Assembly (NCBI GenBank): GCA_003646745.1
Contig: QMLM01000078.1
Coordinates: 1-7,469 of the forward strand
From: Deltaproteobacteria bacterium
Lineage (GTDB): Bacteria; Desulfobacterota; B13-G15; RBG-16-54-18
Direction: 5' to 3'
Length of the DNA: 7,469 nt
Shown: one piece after another, positions 1 through 6,454 of the stretch
How positions within the stretch are numbered: position 1 is the stretch's first letter
Layout: each line of letters opens with the position of its first letter
The notes under the pieces: model-generated
Database searches by the model: none
Seen by the model: the letters and a program-made list of their open reading frames with translations, nothing else
What the model was told of the DNA's origin: nothing
Position numbers and translations under genes: made by a program

Positions 1-1
1 G

Positions 2-1468
2 TTAGCGTACCCGCCAGGTTGTCCCCTTAGGGGTGTCCTCCAGGACGATCCCATGAGAGGCGAGCCTTTCCCTGATCTCATCGGCCCGGGCCCAGTCTTT
101 TTGCTGGCGTGCCTTATCTCTTTCTTTGATCAAGTTCTCGATCTCCTTTTGCGTTAAGGGGATGTCTTTTGCCCTCCGCCTCTTTTCCCCTTCTAGAAAG
201 ACATGGGGGTCTTCTTGGAAGATGCCCAGGATCTTACCCGCCTCTAAGAATGCATCCCTTCCCCGGCGAAGTAGAAATGGGGTGTGGGCAGAAGGGTTTT
301 GGAGGAGGCGGTTTAGATCCCGGCTTAGTTCAAAAAACGGGGCGAGAGCACGGGCGGTGTTAAAGTCGTCATCCATGGCCTCCTCAAAGCGGTGGGAGAA
401 TTCCTCCACCCTTCTATAGATCGCCATCTCTTCAGGGGAAAGTCCACCCCTTGCATCGATCTTTTCTACCCCCTCGTCGAGGATCTTGTTAATTTCTGCC
501 AGAGTTTGATAGAACCTCTCCAAGTTACGACGGACCACTTCCATTTCCTGACGGGAGAAGTCTATAGGGCTGCGGTAGTGGCGAGAGATGAGAAAAAGAC
601 GCACCACCTCTGGGTGGTAGTCCTTGAGGATCTCCTTCACGGTTAGGATGTTCCCCAGGGATTTGGACATCTTCTCCCTGTCGATGTTGACAAAGCCGTT
701 GTGTAGCCAGTAGCGGACAAAGGGTTTCTCGGTAGCCCCCTCGGACTGGGCGATTTCATTCTCGTGATGAGGAAAGATGAGATCTTTGCCTCCACCATGG
801 ATGTCGAGGGTCTCCCCCAGATACTTTTGGCTCATGGCAGAACACTCGATGTGCCATCCGGGTCTCCCCCTCCCCCAAGGGGATTCCCAGGAGGGTTCCT
901 CGGGCTTGGCCGCCTTCCAGAGAGCGAAGTCAAGGGGGTTTCGTTTTCTTTCGTCTACCTCCACCCGGGCCCCTGCCTTCATCTCATCCAGGCTCCTTTT
1001 GGAAAGCTTGCCGTATTCGGGGAAGCTCTCAACGGAATAGTAGACATCACCCCCCACTAGGTAGGCATGGCCTTTTTCAAGGAGTCGTTTTATCATTTCG
1101 ATCATCTCAGGGATGTGTTCGGTGGCCCTTGGTTCAAAGGTCGGTTCCTGCAGCCCCAAGGCCCCCATATCAGTGTAAAACTCCTGGATGTATTTTTCGG
1201 CTATCTCATCTGTGCTAGTTCCCTCCTGCAAGGCCCGATTAATGATCTTGTCATCTACGTCAGTGAAATTGCGTACATACGTTACTTCATAACCTTTGTA
1301 CTTTAGATATCGATAAATGACATCGAAGACTACTGCGCTTCGGGCATGGCCGATATGGCAGAGGTCGTATACAGTGACCCCACAGACATACATTCCTACG
1401 CGACCTTTCCGCAAGGGGATGAATTCCTCTTTCCTCTGGGTTATAGTGTTATAGACCTTCAACCCCAT
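2..1468 (-). CDS. cysS: Cysteinyl-tRNA synthetase (CysRS), complete
   Basis: Cytoplasmic class I aminoacyl-tRNA synthetase that activates cysteine with ATP and charges tRNA-Cys. The 488-residue protein has the expected family length. Visible motifs: the HIGH signature CHIGHA at residues 37-42, the KMSKS loop at 266-270, and the four zinc ligands that select cysteine, namely Cys29 (MYVCG), Cys209 (WHIEC), and His234 and Glu238 in PHHENE. The charged C-terminal part (about 430-488) with KDWARADEIRERL is the usual anticodon-binding tail. The ATG at 1468-1466 directly follows the gltX TAA (1471-1469), and GGGAGGA at 1481-1475 lies a good distance upstream, so this start is secure. The stop is TAA at 4-2, just inside the window edge. 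It is the last visible gene of the PIN/TRAM-ispF-gltX-cysS run. No terminator can be seen because the window ends at the stop codon. Confidence 0.98.
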   Translation of the reverse strand: MGLKVYNTITQRKEEFIPLRKGRVGMYVCGVTVYDLCHIGHARSAVVFDVIYRYLKYKGYEVTYVRNFTDVDDKIINRALQEGTSTDEIAEKYIQEFYTDMGALGLQEPTFEPRATEHIPEMIEMIKRLLEKGHAYLVGGDVYYSVESFPEYGKLSKRSLDEMKAGARVEVDERKRNPLDFALWKAAKPEEPSWESPWGRGRPGWHIECSAMSQKYLGETLDIHGGGKDLIFPHHENEIAQSEGATEKPFVRYWLHNGFVNIDREKMSKSLGNILTVKEILKDYHPEVVRLFLISRHYRSPIDFSRQEMEVVRRNLERFYQTLAEINKILDEGVEKIDARGGLSPEEMAIYRRVEEFSHRFEEAMDDDFNTARALAPFFELSRDLNRLLQNPSAHTPFLLRRGRDAFLEAGKILGIFQEDPHVFLEGEKRRRAKDIPLTQKEIENLIKERDKARQQKDWARADEIRERLASHGIVLEDTPKGTTWRVR

Positions 1469-2905
1469 TTATGATCCTCCCAGTACCTCCTTTAATCTCT
1501 CCAAGATCACCTCCTTCCCCAAAAGGGGAAGGATATTTCGTAGCTCAGGCCCTTCCATCTTGCCGGTGAGGGCAGCCCTTATGGGGAAAAAAAGGCTCTT
1601 CCCCTTGAGGGCTGTTCGGGCCTGGAGCTTGGAAAAGATAAAGGGGAGATTTTTCTCATCTACTTCCGGCAGGTCCCTCACTACCTCTTCCATGGTTTTA
1701 ATTACCTTAAGGGCACCATTTTCTGCTAGGGCAGCCTTGGCCTTCTCATCCTTGGGGATTTTTCCCGGCAGAAAGATGGGGAGGTACAATCCTACCTCGG
1801 CGAGGGTGGTGATGTTTTCCTTGATCACGTCCATGACCTGCGCTAGCCATCCCTCCTTCACCCCCTCCAAGGGGAAGTCCTGGAGGAAAGGACGGGCATG
1901 CTGCAATAAATCTTCTGGTTCCATCTTGTGTATGTGGACCCGGTTCAGCCAGCGCAACTTTCCCAGATCGAAGATGGCGGGGCTTCTGGCGATTTCCTCC
2001 AAGGAGAACCTTTCAATCATCTCCTCCCAAGACATCACCTCCCCGCCGCCTGAGCTTCCCCCTCCCAGCAATACCAAATAATTTGCCATGGCTTGAGGTA
2101 AGAACCCTTCTTCTCGATAGGCCTGAACTGACGTCGCCCCATGTCTCTTGCTCAATCTGGTCCCATCAGGGCCCAACAACATGGGGTGGTGAGCGAAGTG
2201 AGGAGGGGCAAATCCGAGGGCCTGATAGAGCAGAAGTTGCCTGGGAGTATTGGGAAGGTGATCTTCACCTCGGATGACGTGGGTAATCTCCATCAAGGCG
2301 TCATCTACTACAGCGGCAAAGTTATAAGCAGGTCTTCCATCAGAGCGCATGATAACGAAGTCTCCGATCAGGCTATTTTCAAATGTCTTTGCTCCGTGGA
2401 TGATGTCTTCCACGACCGTGGTGCCTTCAGGGACCTTAAAGCGTAGGGAGGGCCGTCTTCCCTCCCTTTCCAGCTCCCTTGCCATTGTAGGTGATAGCTC
2501 CCGGCAACGTCCCAGATAGCGGGGTCTTTCCCCTTTGGCCAACAGCATTTTTCGCATTTGCTCTAATTCTTCTGGTGTACAATAGCAGGGGTAAACCTTC
2601 CCCTTCTCCAGAAGCCTCTGGGCATATTCTTGGTAGATGTTCCCCCTCTCGGACTGAAGATAAGGTCCATATCTTCCCCCAACTTCTGGTCCTTCGTCCC
2701 AATCTAATCCCAGCCAGCGCAGGTCTTCCATGATCGCTCTCTCTGCCCCGAGATCGAGCCGAGCCACATCGGTATCCTCAATTCTGAGTATAAAGGCACC
2801 GTCATGTTTTAGGGCAAACAGTTTATTATATAGAGCAGTTCGTGCATTTCCTATATGCAACATCCCCGTAGGACTTGGGGCGAATCTAACCCTAACTCTC
2901 TTCAT
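1469..2905 (-). CDS. gltX: Glutamyl-tRNA synthetase (GluRS), complete
   Basis: Cytoplasmic class I synthetase that charges tRNA-Glu, and possibly tRNA-Gln if non-discriminating, which I cannot decide from the sequence. At 478 residues it has normal bacterial length. The N-terminal APSPTGMLHIGNA (residues 9-21) carries the HIGH motif. RGEDHLPNTPRQ (about 212-223) is the typical GlxRS segment, and LSKRHG at 251-256 is the KMSKS equivalent. CYC at 107-109 with Cys134 (YLGRC) resembles the zinc-binding insertion of many bacterial GluRS. The ATG (2905-2903) overlaps the ispF TGA as ATGA, with GGAGAG at 2914-2909 as ribosome binding site. Its own TAA touches the cysS ATG. The last codons (GGAGG stretches at 1481-1475 and just upstream) double as the cysS ribosome binding site. 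Both neighbours imply translational coupling. Confidence 0.97.
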   Translation of the reverse strand: MKRVRVRFAPSPTGMLHIGNARTALYNKLFALKHDGAFILRIEDTDVARLDLGAERAIMEDLRWLGLDWDEGPEVGGRYGPYLQSERGNIYQEYAQRLLEKGKVYPCYCTPEELEQMRKMLLAKGERPRYLGRCRELSPTMARELEREGRRPSLRFKVPEGTTVVEDIIHGAKTFENSLIGDFVIMRSDGRPAYNFAAVVDDALMEITHVIRGEDHLPNTPRQLLLYQALGFAPPHFAHHPMLLGPDGTRLSKRHGATSVQAYREEGFLPQAMANYLVLLGGGSSGGGEVMSWEEMIERFSLEEIARSPAIFDLGKLRWLNRVHIHKMEPEDLLQHARPFLQDFPLEGVKEGWLAQVMDVIKENITTLAEVGLYLPIFLPGKIPKDEKAKAALAENGALKVIKTMEEVVRDLPEVDEKNLPFIFSKLQARTALKGKSLFFPIRAALTGKMEGPELRNILPLLGKEVILERLKEVLGGS

Positions 2906-3402
2906 CTGCTCTCCAAAAGGACAATGGCGTAGGCGGCGATTCCTTCTTCTCTGCCTATGAAGCCCAGTCTCTCTGTAGTAGTGGCCTTGATGTTCACCCT
3001 CTCTTTCTCTACACCCAGGGTCTCAGCGATTCTTTGCTTCATTTGGGAGAGATAAGGCGTCAACTTGGGGGTCTGGGCTACTATAGTAGCATCGATGTTT
3101 ACTACCCCGAATCCTTTATTTTTTGCCAATTCGGTCACCTTTCGCAACAGCAACAAGCTATCTATATCCCTGTACTGAGGATCAGAGTTGGGGAAATGTA
3201 CTCCAATGTCCCCCTCGGAGATGGCCCCTAAGAGGGCATCACATATGGCATGAACTAAGACATCAGCATCTGAGTGCCCCAATAGACCCCGAGGATGGGG
3301 AATCTTTACTCCCCCGAGGATTAAGGGACGTCCAGGCCCCAATTGATGGACATCATACCCTGTCCCCACCCGCAATTTCGCTTTCCCCAACTCCTCAACC
3401 AT
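2902..3402 (-). CDS. ispF: 2-C-methyl-D-erythritol 2,4-cyclodiphosphate synthase
   Basis: Cytoplasmic MEP-pathway enzyme that cyclises 4-diphosphocytidyl-methylerythritol 2-phosphate to the 2,4-cyclodiphosphate with loss of CMP, on the way to IPP and DMAPP. Family marks: GTGYDVHQL near the N-terminus (Asp and His metal ligands), LLGHSDADV with the third metal ligand, GDIGVHFPNSDPQY (usually FPDTDP), and KATTTERLGFIGR near the C-terminus (cytidine-phosphate site). From ATG 3402 it is 166 residues. This ATG overlaps the end of the PIN/TRAM gene by 8 bases, with AGGA close upstream. A TTG eight codons further in (LRVGTGYDVH) would match the short E. coli N-terminus and follows GGGGA, so the start is not certain. 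A longer frame back to TTG 3432 is less likely. The TGA overlaps the gltX start (ATGA). The usual partner ispD is not next to it. Confidence 0.96.
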   Translation of the reverse strand: MVEELGKAKLRVGTGYDVHQLGPGRPLILGGVKIPHPRGLLGHSDADVLVHAICDALLGAISEGDIGVHFPNSDPQYRDIDSLLLLRKVTELAKNKGFGVVNIDATIVAQTPKLTPYLSQMKQRIAETLGVEKERVNIKATTTERLGFIGREEGIAAYAIVLLESR

Positions 3403-4438
3403 GGGTCCTGCCCGCCTGCAATGTGGGCTCAAAGGAGATAACTTCGTCCTCTCTGGGCCGGGCGAAGATCATCCTACCTGCCGTGGTCTGCAATACGCTG
3501 GTGACCACTACATCGAGTTCCCTACCGATGAGTTTTTTACCTTCCTCCACCACTACCATGGTGCCATCGTCTAAGTAGGCTACGCCTTGTCCTGGCTCTT
3601 TGCCTTCCTTAAGGATTTGAACATGAATTGTCTCCCCCGGCAAAACCACCGGCTTCAAAGCATTGCTCAGCTGGTTTATATTTAAGACCGTCAGTCCTTG
3701 GAGCTCTGCCACTTTATTTAGGTTGTAATCGTTGGTGATGATTCTGCCGTTTAATCTTTTAGCCAGCTCTACTAACTTAGCATCCACCTCCTTTAATTTT
3801 GGAAAGTCCTGATCCGATATTCTCACCTCCACGTCATTTTGCTTTTGCATCTTGTTGAGGATGTCCAGGCCTCTTCTCCCCCTATTTCTCTTAAGGGGGT
3901 CGGGAGAGTCAGCGATATGCTGTAATTCACGCAGGACGAACTGTGGAATGATGAAAGGTCCTTCTACAAAACCTGTTTCACACACATCAGCTATCCTACC
4001 GTCGATGATGACACTGGTGTCCAAGATCTTGGGCACTTCTCCTTGGAACCCGGTTTTGCTCAAGATCCTCCATGTAGCTGGGTTGAATTCCTTTCCCTTC
4101 CGCACTCCGATCATGATCCCCATATATGCCGTCAGGAGATAGATAAGAGAGTAGAGGTGAGTTTCCTTCCAGCTTGACGGGAGAAAGAATTTTACGGCCA
4201 AGAAGGTGAGGGAAAAGGCCGTAATCAATCCGATGATTCCCCCTACAATCCCTTTGCCTGAAGCCCTTTTTATGCCAATCTCCAAAAGAATTGCTATTGC
4301 AGCGACCAACCCCCCACCAAATCCTCCCCAGATGGAGGAGGAGGGGGAGTTGATGAGTTCTGGTCCTATGTATGCCCCGGCAACACAACAGAATATTACC
4401 AAGGTTATACGGGTTATAGCCAAACCTGCTTTTCCCAT
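3395..4438 (-). CDS. Membrane-anchored PIN/TRAM domain protein, YacL-like putative ribonuclease
   Basis: The 347 residues match the YacL family (TRAM domain plus PIN-type nuclease fold behind a membrane anchor). Four hydrophobic segments are visible at about 9-29, 36-56, 62-85 and 95-112, followed by basic VRKGK, which suggests the soluble part is cytoplasmic. The PIN domain (about 136-252) starts KILDTSVIIDGRIADV and has the acidic metal-binding set Asp140, Glu171 (RELQ), Asp219 (EVDAKL) and Asp237 (TNDYN). This suggests an active metal-dependent RNase, though the substrate is unknown. A TRAM-like RNA-binding domain covers about 262-326 (LPGETIHVQILKEGKEPGQG). The last 20 or so residues are a poorly conserved tail that runs into ispF. 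ATG 4438 is well supported by AGGAGGTG at 4450-4443. The gene heads the coupled run with ispF, gltX and cysS; the stop is TGA (3397-3395). Confidence 0.93.
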   Translation of the reverse strand: MGKAGLAITRITLVIFCCVAGAYIGPELINSPSSSIWGGFGGGLVAAIAILLEIGIKRASGKGIVGGIIGLITAFSLTFLAVKFFLPSSWKETHLYSLIYLLTAYMGIMIGVRKGKEFNPATWRILSKTGFQGEVPKILDTSVIIDGRIADVCETGFVEGPFIIPQFVLRELQHIADSPDPLKRNRGRRGLDILNKMQKQNDVEVRISDQDFPKLKEVDAKLVELAKRLNGRIITNDYNLNKVAELQGLTVLNINQLSNALKPVVLPGETIHVQILKEGKEPGQGVAYLDDGTMVVVEEGKKLIGRELDVVVTSVLQTTAGRMIFARPREDEVISFEPTLQAGRTHG

Positions 4439-4442
4439 TTGA

Positions 4443-4450
4443 CACCTCCT
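4443..4450 (-). promoter_or_regulatory. Strong Shine-Dalgarno of the PIN/TRAM gene
   Basis: On the minus strand AGGAGGTG sits a few bases before ATG 4438. It is the best match to the anti-Shine-Dalgarno sequence in the window, fixes the start, and fits a gene that is first in its operon. Confidence 0.85.
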
Positions 4451-4508
4451 GATCGTTTGCTGTGGTTATTTTTTGAGCTAAATCTTCTAAGGCGAGATAA
4501 AGGGAAGG

Positions 4509-4537
4509 AACATAAGCTATCTACTAATTAAAGTAAA
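4509..4537 (-). promoter_or_regulatory. Possible sigma70-type promoter for the PIN/TRAM-ispF-gltX-cysS run
   Basis: On the minus strand TTTACT (4537-4532) and TATGTT (4514-4509) are separated by 17 bases, each matching consensus at 4 of 6 positions. The site lies in the 149-base gap between carD and the PIN/TRAM gene and would give a leader of about 65 bases. This gap is the only sizeable one on the minus strand between the lipoprotein start and the left edge, which supports a promoter here. The match itself is weak, and read-through from carD remains possible because I see no convincing terminator in the gap. Confidence 0.35.
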
Positions 4538-4587
4538 GGTGGCGCACTAATGTACTGGAAAATTATGGATAATAAGGCCTTTTTATT

Positions 4588-5067
4588 TTAAGGTAAAATG
4601 CCCTGGATTTCCTTCCCAATCTCTGCCTCTTCCGCCTCCTTGGAGATGGCCAACTCCTTTATGAGGAGTTTCTTCGCTGTATCCATCAGCTTCCTTTCGC
4701 CAAAGGAGAGCCCCTTCTCAGCCCTAAGGAAGTAAAGTTCACGGAAGACCTTGGCCACCTCAAAGATGGATCCACTTTTTATTCTCTCCATATAGCCGCG
4801 ATACCTTTGGTTCCACGGCTGGTGATTGTTAGGAATCTCCTTTTCCTTTAGAATTTCGTATACCTCTGGGATCTTCGCCGGATCGATCACCTCTCTCATG
4901 CCAGCCATACGGGCGCTTTCTGTTGGAACCATGATGGTCCTTTTCGTGTCTAGGATCCTGAGTATATAGAAATCTTGGACCTTTCCCCCCATTTCCATTC
5001 TCTCAATGGCTTCGATAACTCCTACCCCGTGACCAGGATAAACGGCGAAATCCCCCACCTCAAACAT
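4588..5067 (-). CDS. carD: CarD/CdnL-family RNA polymerase-binding transcription regulator
   Basis: CarD/CdnL proteins bind the RNA polymerase beta subunit through an N-terminal Tudor-like domain and stabilise the open complex, often at rRNA and other housekeeping promoters. Here residues 1-60 (FEVGDFAVYPGHGVGVIEAI, then RTIMVPTESA) form that domain. The alpha-helical C-terminal part (about 64-159) carries Trp85 in NNHQPWNQRYRGYMERI, the equivalent of the tryptophan that wedges into the promoter minor groove in characterised CarD proteins. I chose ATG 5067 (159 residues, beginning MFEVGD like relatives), because AAGGGG at 5081-5076 is eight bases away. The longer GTG start at 5076 would lie inside that ribosome binding site. 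The gene follows the lipoprotein gene by 53 bases with no clear promoter between, so the two probably share a transcript. The stop is TAA (4590-4588). Confidence 0.94.
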   Translation of the reverse strand: MFEVGDFAVYPGHGVGVIEAIERMEMGGKVQDFYILRILDTKRTIMVPTESARMAGMREVIDPAKIPEVYEILKEKEIPNNHQPWNQRYRGYMERIKSGSIFEVAKVFRELYFLRAEKGLSFGERKLMDTAKKLLIKELAISKEAEEAEIGKEIQGILP

Positions 5068-5120
5068 CTCACCCACCCCTTTTATTTGGTTTTTTATTTC
5101 ACCCCTTTACAGTTAATTTT

Positions 5121-6242
5121 TTAAGAGATAGGTTTTGCCACGTCGTTTATCTGAAACCCACCCCCCTCTATTACTTTTGCTACCGAAGCATCGATGCCAA
5201 ATAATTCGAAAACTTTTATTTTCCCAATGGGCTTTGTACCTATTAAATCACCAGCGGGGTATACTTCGAGCAGATCTCCTTCTTTGAGACCGGTTTGATG
5301 ACCAGCATTCAGGTAGACCTTTTCACCTTCTACTAAAGCGATACGGGCAAACCACTCCATCCTGTTTATCTCCTCAGCGACTTGGGCGAGTATTTGGTCT
5401 ATCGCCAGATCAACTGCCCTGTACCTGGCCTTTTCTTCACTGAGCACCCCCAACTGTTCGCTTTCAGCAAGGGGATTGGTGATGGCGAATTTCTTAACAA
5501 TGCATCCCCGGGCGGCATCTATAAATTCAACCTCTATTTGTACTATAGCCATAGAGCTTTTCTCTCTCGGGGTTGGGGCAGAAGAGGTGGCGAAAGGGCC
5601 ATAGACAGCTCCCATTATAATTCCTTGAATTCCCAGGGTCTCATTTAGCAACTTCGCCTTTGAGGGGTCTTTTAGATCCTCAACAGTAAGCCCAAGCTCT
5701 TCACAAGTGTGTTTGACCGTTTCCCGATCCATCACCAGAGAGGTAAAGACCTTTTCCTCCATCTTTTTGGCCAATCTTTGCGCTATGATCTCCCCAAATC
5801 TCTCATAAGTAAACTGGGTGAGATCCTCAAATTTGAGGATAGCGACTTTTCTTTTTAGATAAGGAAATTTGATATGCCTCTTTTTTACTACTGAGGAAGG
5901 AGGCCTCTGTTCCTTTTTCTTTATCAGTTGTTCTTCCGTTTTTTGCACCCCTTTGCCTGGGGTTCTTTTTACCCTCTCTGCTTCTAAGGAGAGGGGTTCT
6001 ACTTCTCCGGCCAAGTATTTTTCTACTTTTACGTATCTAAACTTTGTGTTCCCTCTTTCATCTTTTCCTGCATGGACCTTTATATACTTTTCCCCATCAA
6101 TGACATATATGTCCTTGTCCACAAGTTTCGCTAGTTCCTCACCTGAATATGGAGATCTCTTTCCCCACGGCAAGAAGGAGCATCCCATGGCCGAGGCCAA
6201 AAATAAGACCAATAGTAACCCTCCCCTTGTCATTACCCGCAC
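5121..6242 (-). CDS. Lipoprotein with CsgG/LpoB-like domain and FlgT-like C-terminal domain
   Basis: I do not recognise a named gene. The 373-residue protein begins with an Arg-containing hydrophobic signal sequence ending LASAMGC, a slightly off-consensus lipobox, so Cys21 is the likely lipidated residue. Residues 30-80 hold a short Lys/Tyr-rich beta-like segment (DKDIYVIDGEKYIKV), and about 85-130 is a charged, Pro/Lys-rich linker. Residues 131-296 (KVAILKFEDLTQF, ERFGEIIAQRLAKKM, LGIQGIIMGAVYG) look like the CsgG/LpoB/GNA1162 fold of periplasmic lipoproteins. Residues 297-373 (ARIALVEGEKVYLNAG, GLKEGDLLEVY, GKIKVFELFG) resemble the small beta domain at the end of FlgT-type proteins. Domain calls are from pattern memory. 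The start is GTG 6242 behind a G-rich ribosome binding site; ATG 6233 is an alternative that leaves the signal peptide intact. It is upstream of carD, probably co-transcribed; a functional link is unknown. Confidence 0.85.
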   Translation of the reverse strand: MRVMTRGGLLLVLFLASAMGCSFLPWGKRSPYSGEELAKLVDKDIYVIDGEKYIKVHAGKDERGNTKFRYVKVEKYLAGEVEPLSLEAERVKRTPGKGVQKTEEQLIKKKEQRPPSSVVKKRHIKFPYLKRKVAILKFEDLTQFTYERFGEIIAQRLAKKMEEKVFTSLVMDRETVKHTCEELGLTVEDLKDPSKAKLLNETLGIQGIIMGAVYGPFATSSAPTPREKSSMAIVQIEVEFIDAARGCIVKKFAITNPLAESEQLGVLSEEKARYRAVDLAIDQILAQVAEEINRMEWFARIALVEGEKVYLNAGHQTGLKEGDLLEVYPAGDLIGTKPIGKIKVFELFGIDASVAKVIEGGGFQINDVAKPIS

Positions 6243-6245
6243 AAT

Positions 6246-6256
6246 CTCCCCCCCTT
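6246..6256 (-). promoter_or_regulatory. G-rich ribosome binding site of the lipoprotein gene
   Basis: Minus-strand AAGGGGGGGAG lies three bases before GTG 6242 and twelve before ATG 6233. The run of seven G lets several registers pair with the 16S tail. A register toward its 5' side suits the GTG; for the ATG the spacing is long. It decides the start only loosely. Confidence 0.55.
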
Positions 6257-6269
6257 CAGCTAGATCATA

Positions 6270-6283
6270 AAGGGCTTACCCTT
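6270..6283 (-). other. Small hairpin in the lipoprotein mRNA leader
   Basis: AAGGG and CCCTT form a 5-bp perfect stem around a 4-base loop, about 28 bases upstream of GTG 6242 and downstream of the predicted transcription start. It has no T-tract on either strand, so it is not an intrinsic terminator. It is short enough to be chance and may only tune leader structure. Confidence 0.3.
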
Positions 6284-6328
6284 CTTAAGCAATTTATTTG
6301 GAGGGAACCCTTCAGCGAGGTTTTGGAA

Positions 6329-6357
6329 ATTATACCAGAAAGAAGTGGAAAAAGCAA
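6329..6357 (-). promoter_or_regulatory. Extended -10 promoter for the lipoprotein-carD transcript
   Basis: On the minus strand a perfect TATAAT (6334-6329) is preceded by TGG (6337-6335), giving an extended -10 element. A weak -35, TTGCTT (6357-6352), lies 17 bases upstream. Extended -10 promoters tolerate poor -35 elements. The predicted start near 6322 gives a leader of about 80 bases to GTG 6242. No operator repeat stands out. Confidence 0.65.
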
Positions 6358-6395
6358 GGACAACATTGCCGAGGAAAATGAAAAAGACCTTTATG

Positions 6396-6424
6396 TTGAC
6401 AATGAGGTTGTTTCAAGGTATTAT
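6396..6424 (+). promoter_or_regulatory. Near-consensus sigma70 promoter for the NfeD-class protease gene
   Basis: TTGACA (6396-6401, perfect) and TATTAT (6419-6424, 5 of 6) are spaced by the optimal 17 bases. Transcription would begin near 6431, about 24 bases before the ATG at 6455, leaving a short leader that contains the ribosome binding site AAGAAGGT (6443-6450). It points away from the minus-strand promoter 38 bases to its left, so the two genes are divergently expressed. It also shows that open frame upstream of 6455 is untranslated. Confidence 0.75.
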
Positions 6425-6454
6425 TTAAATAACGATAAGATCAAGAAGGTATTG

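Noticed and set aside
1560..2081. 173-codon plus-strand open frame opposite gltX
   Set aside because: It lies wholly antisense to a clearly identified gltX, has low-complexity Ser/Arg-rich translation, and shows no recognisable motif. Other open frames opposite cysS, ispF and the PIN/TRAM gene fail for the same reason.
3403..3432. Longer ispF start at TTG 3432
   Set aside because: It would add ten residues of Cys/Arg/Pro-rich sequence not seen in the family and enlarge the overlap with the PIN/TRAM gene. ATG 3402 or an internal TTG is more likely.
4571..4587. AATAAGGCC followed by a T-rich stretch as a carD terminator
   Set aside because: The dyad is short and imperfect, and on the minus strand, the direction of carD, there is no U-tract after it.
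5074..5108. Two 9-base direct repeats (AAAGGGGTG on the minus strand) in the lipoprotein-carD gap
   Set aside because: The copy next to carD is explained as its ribosome binding site; two copies in an A/G-rich gap are likely chance, and no further copies or symmetry suggest an operator.
6149..6454. Upstream extension of the protease frame by about 100 codons
   Set aside because: It would run antisense through the start of the lipoprotein gene and across the promoter at 6396-6424. The signal peptide and ribosome binding site both place the start at 6455, and the extension has no family similarity.
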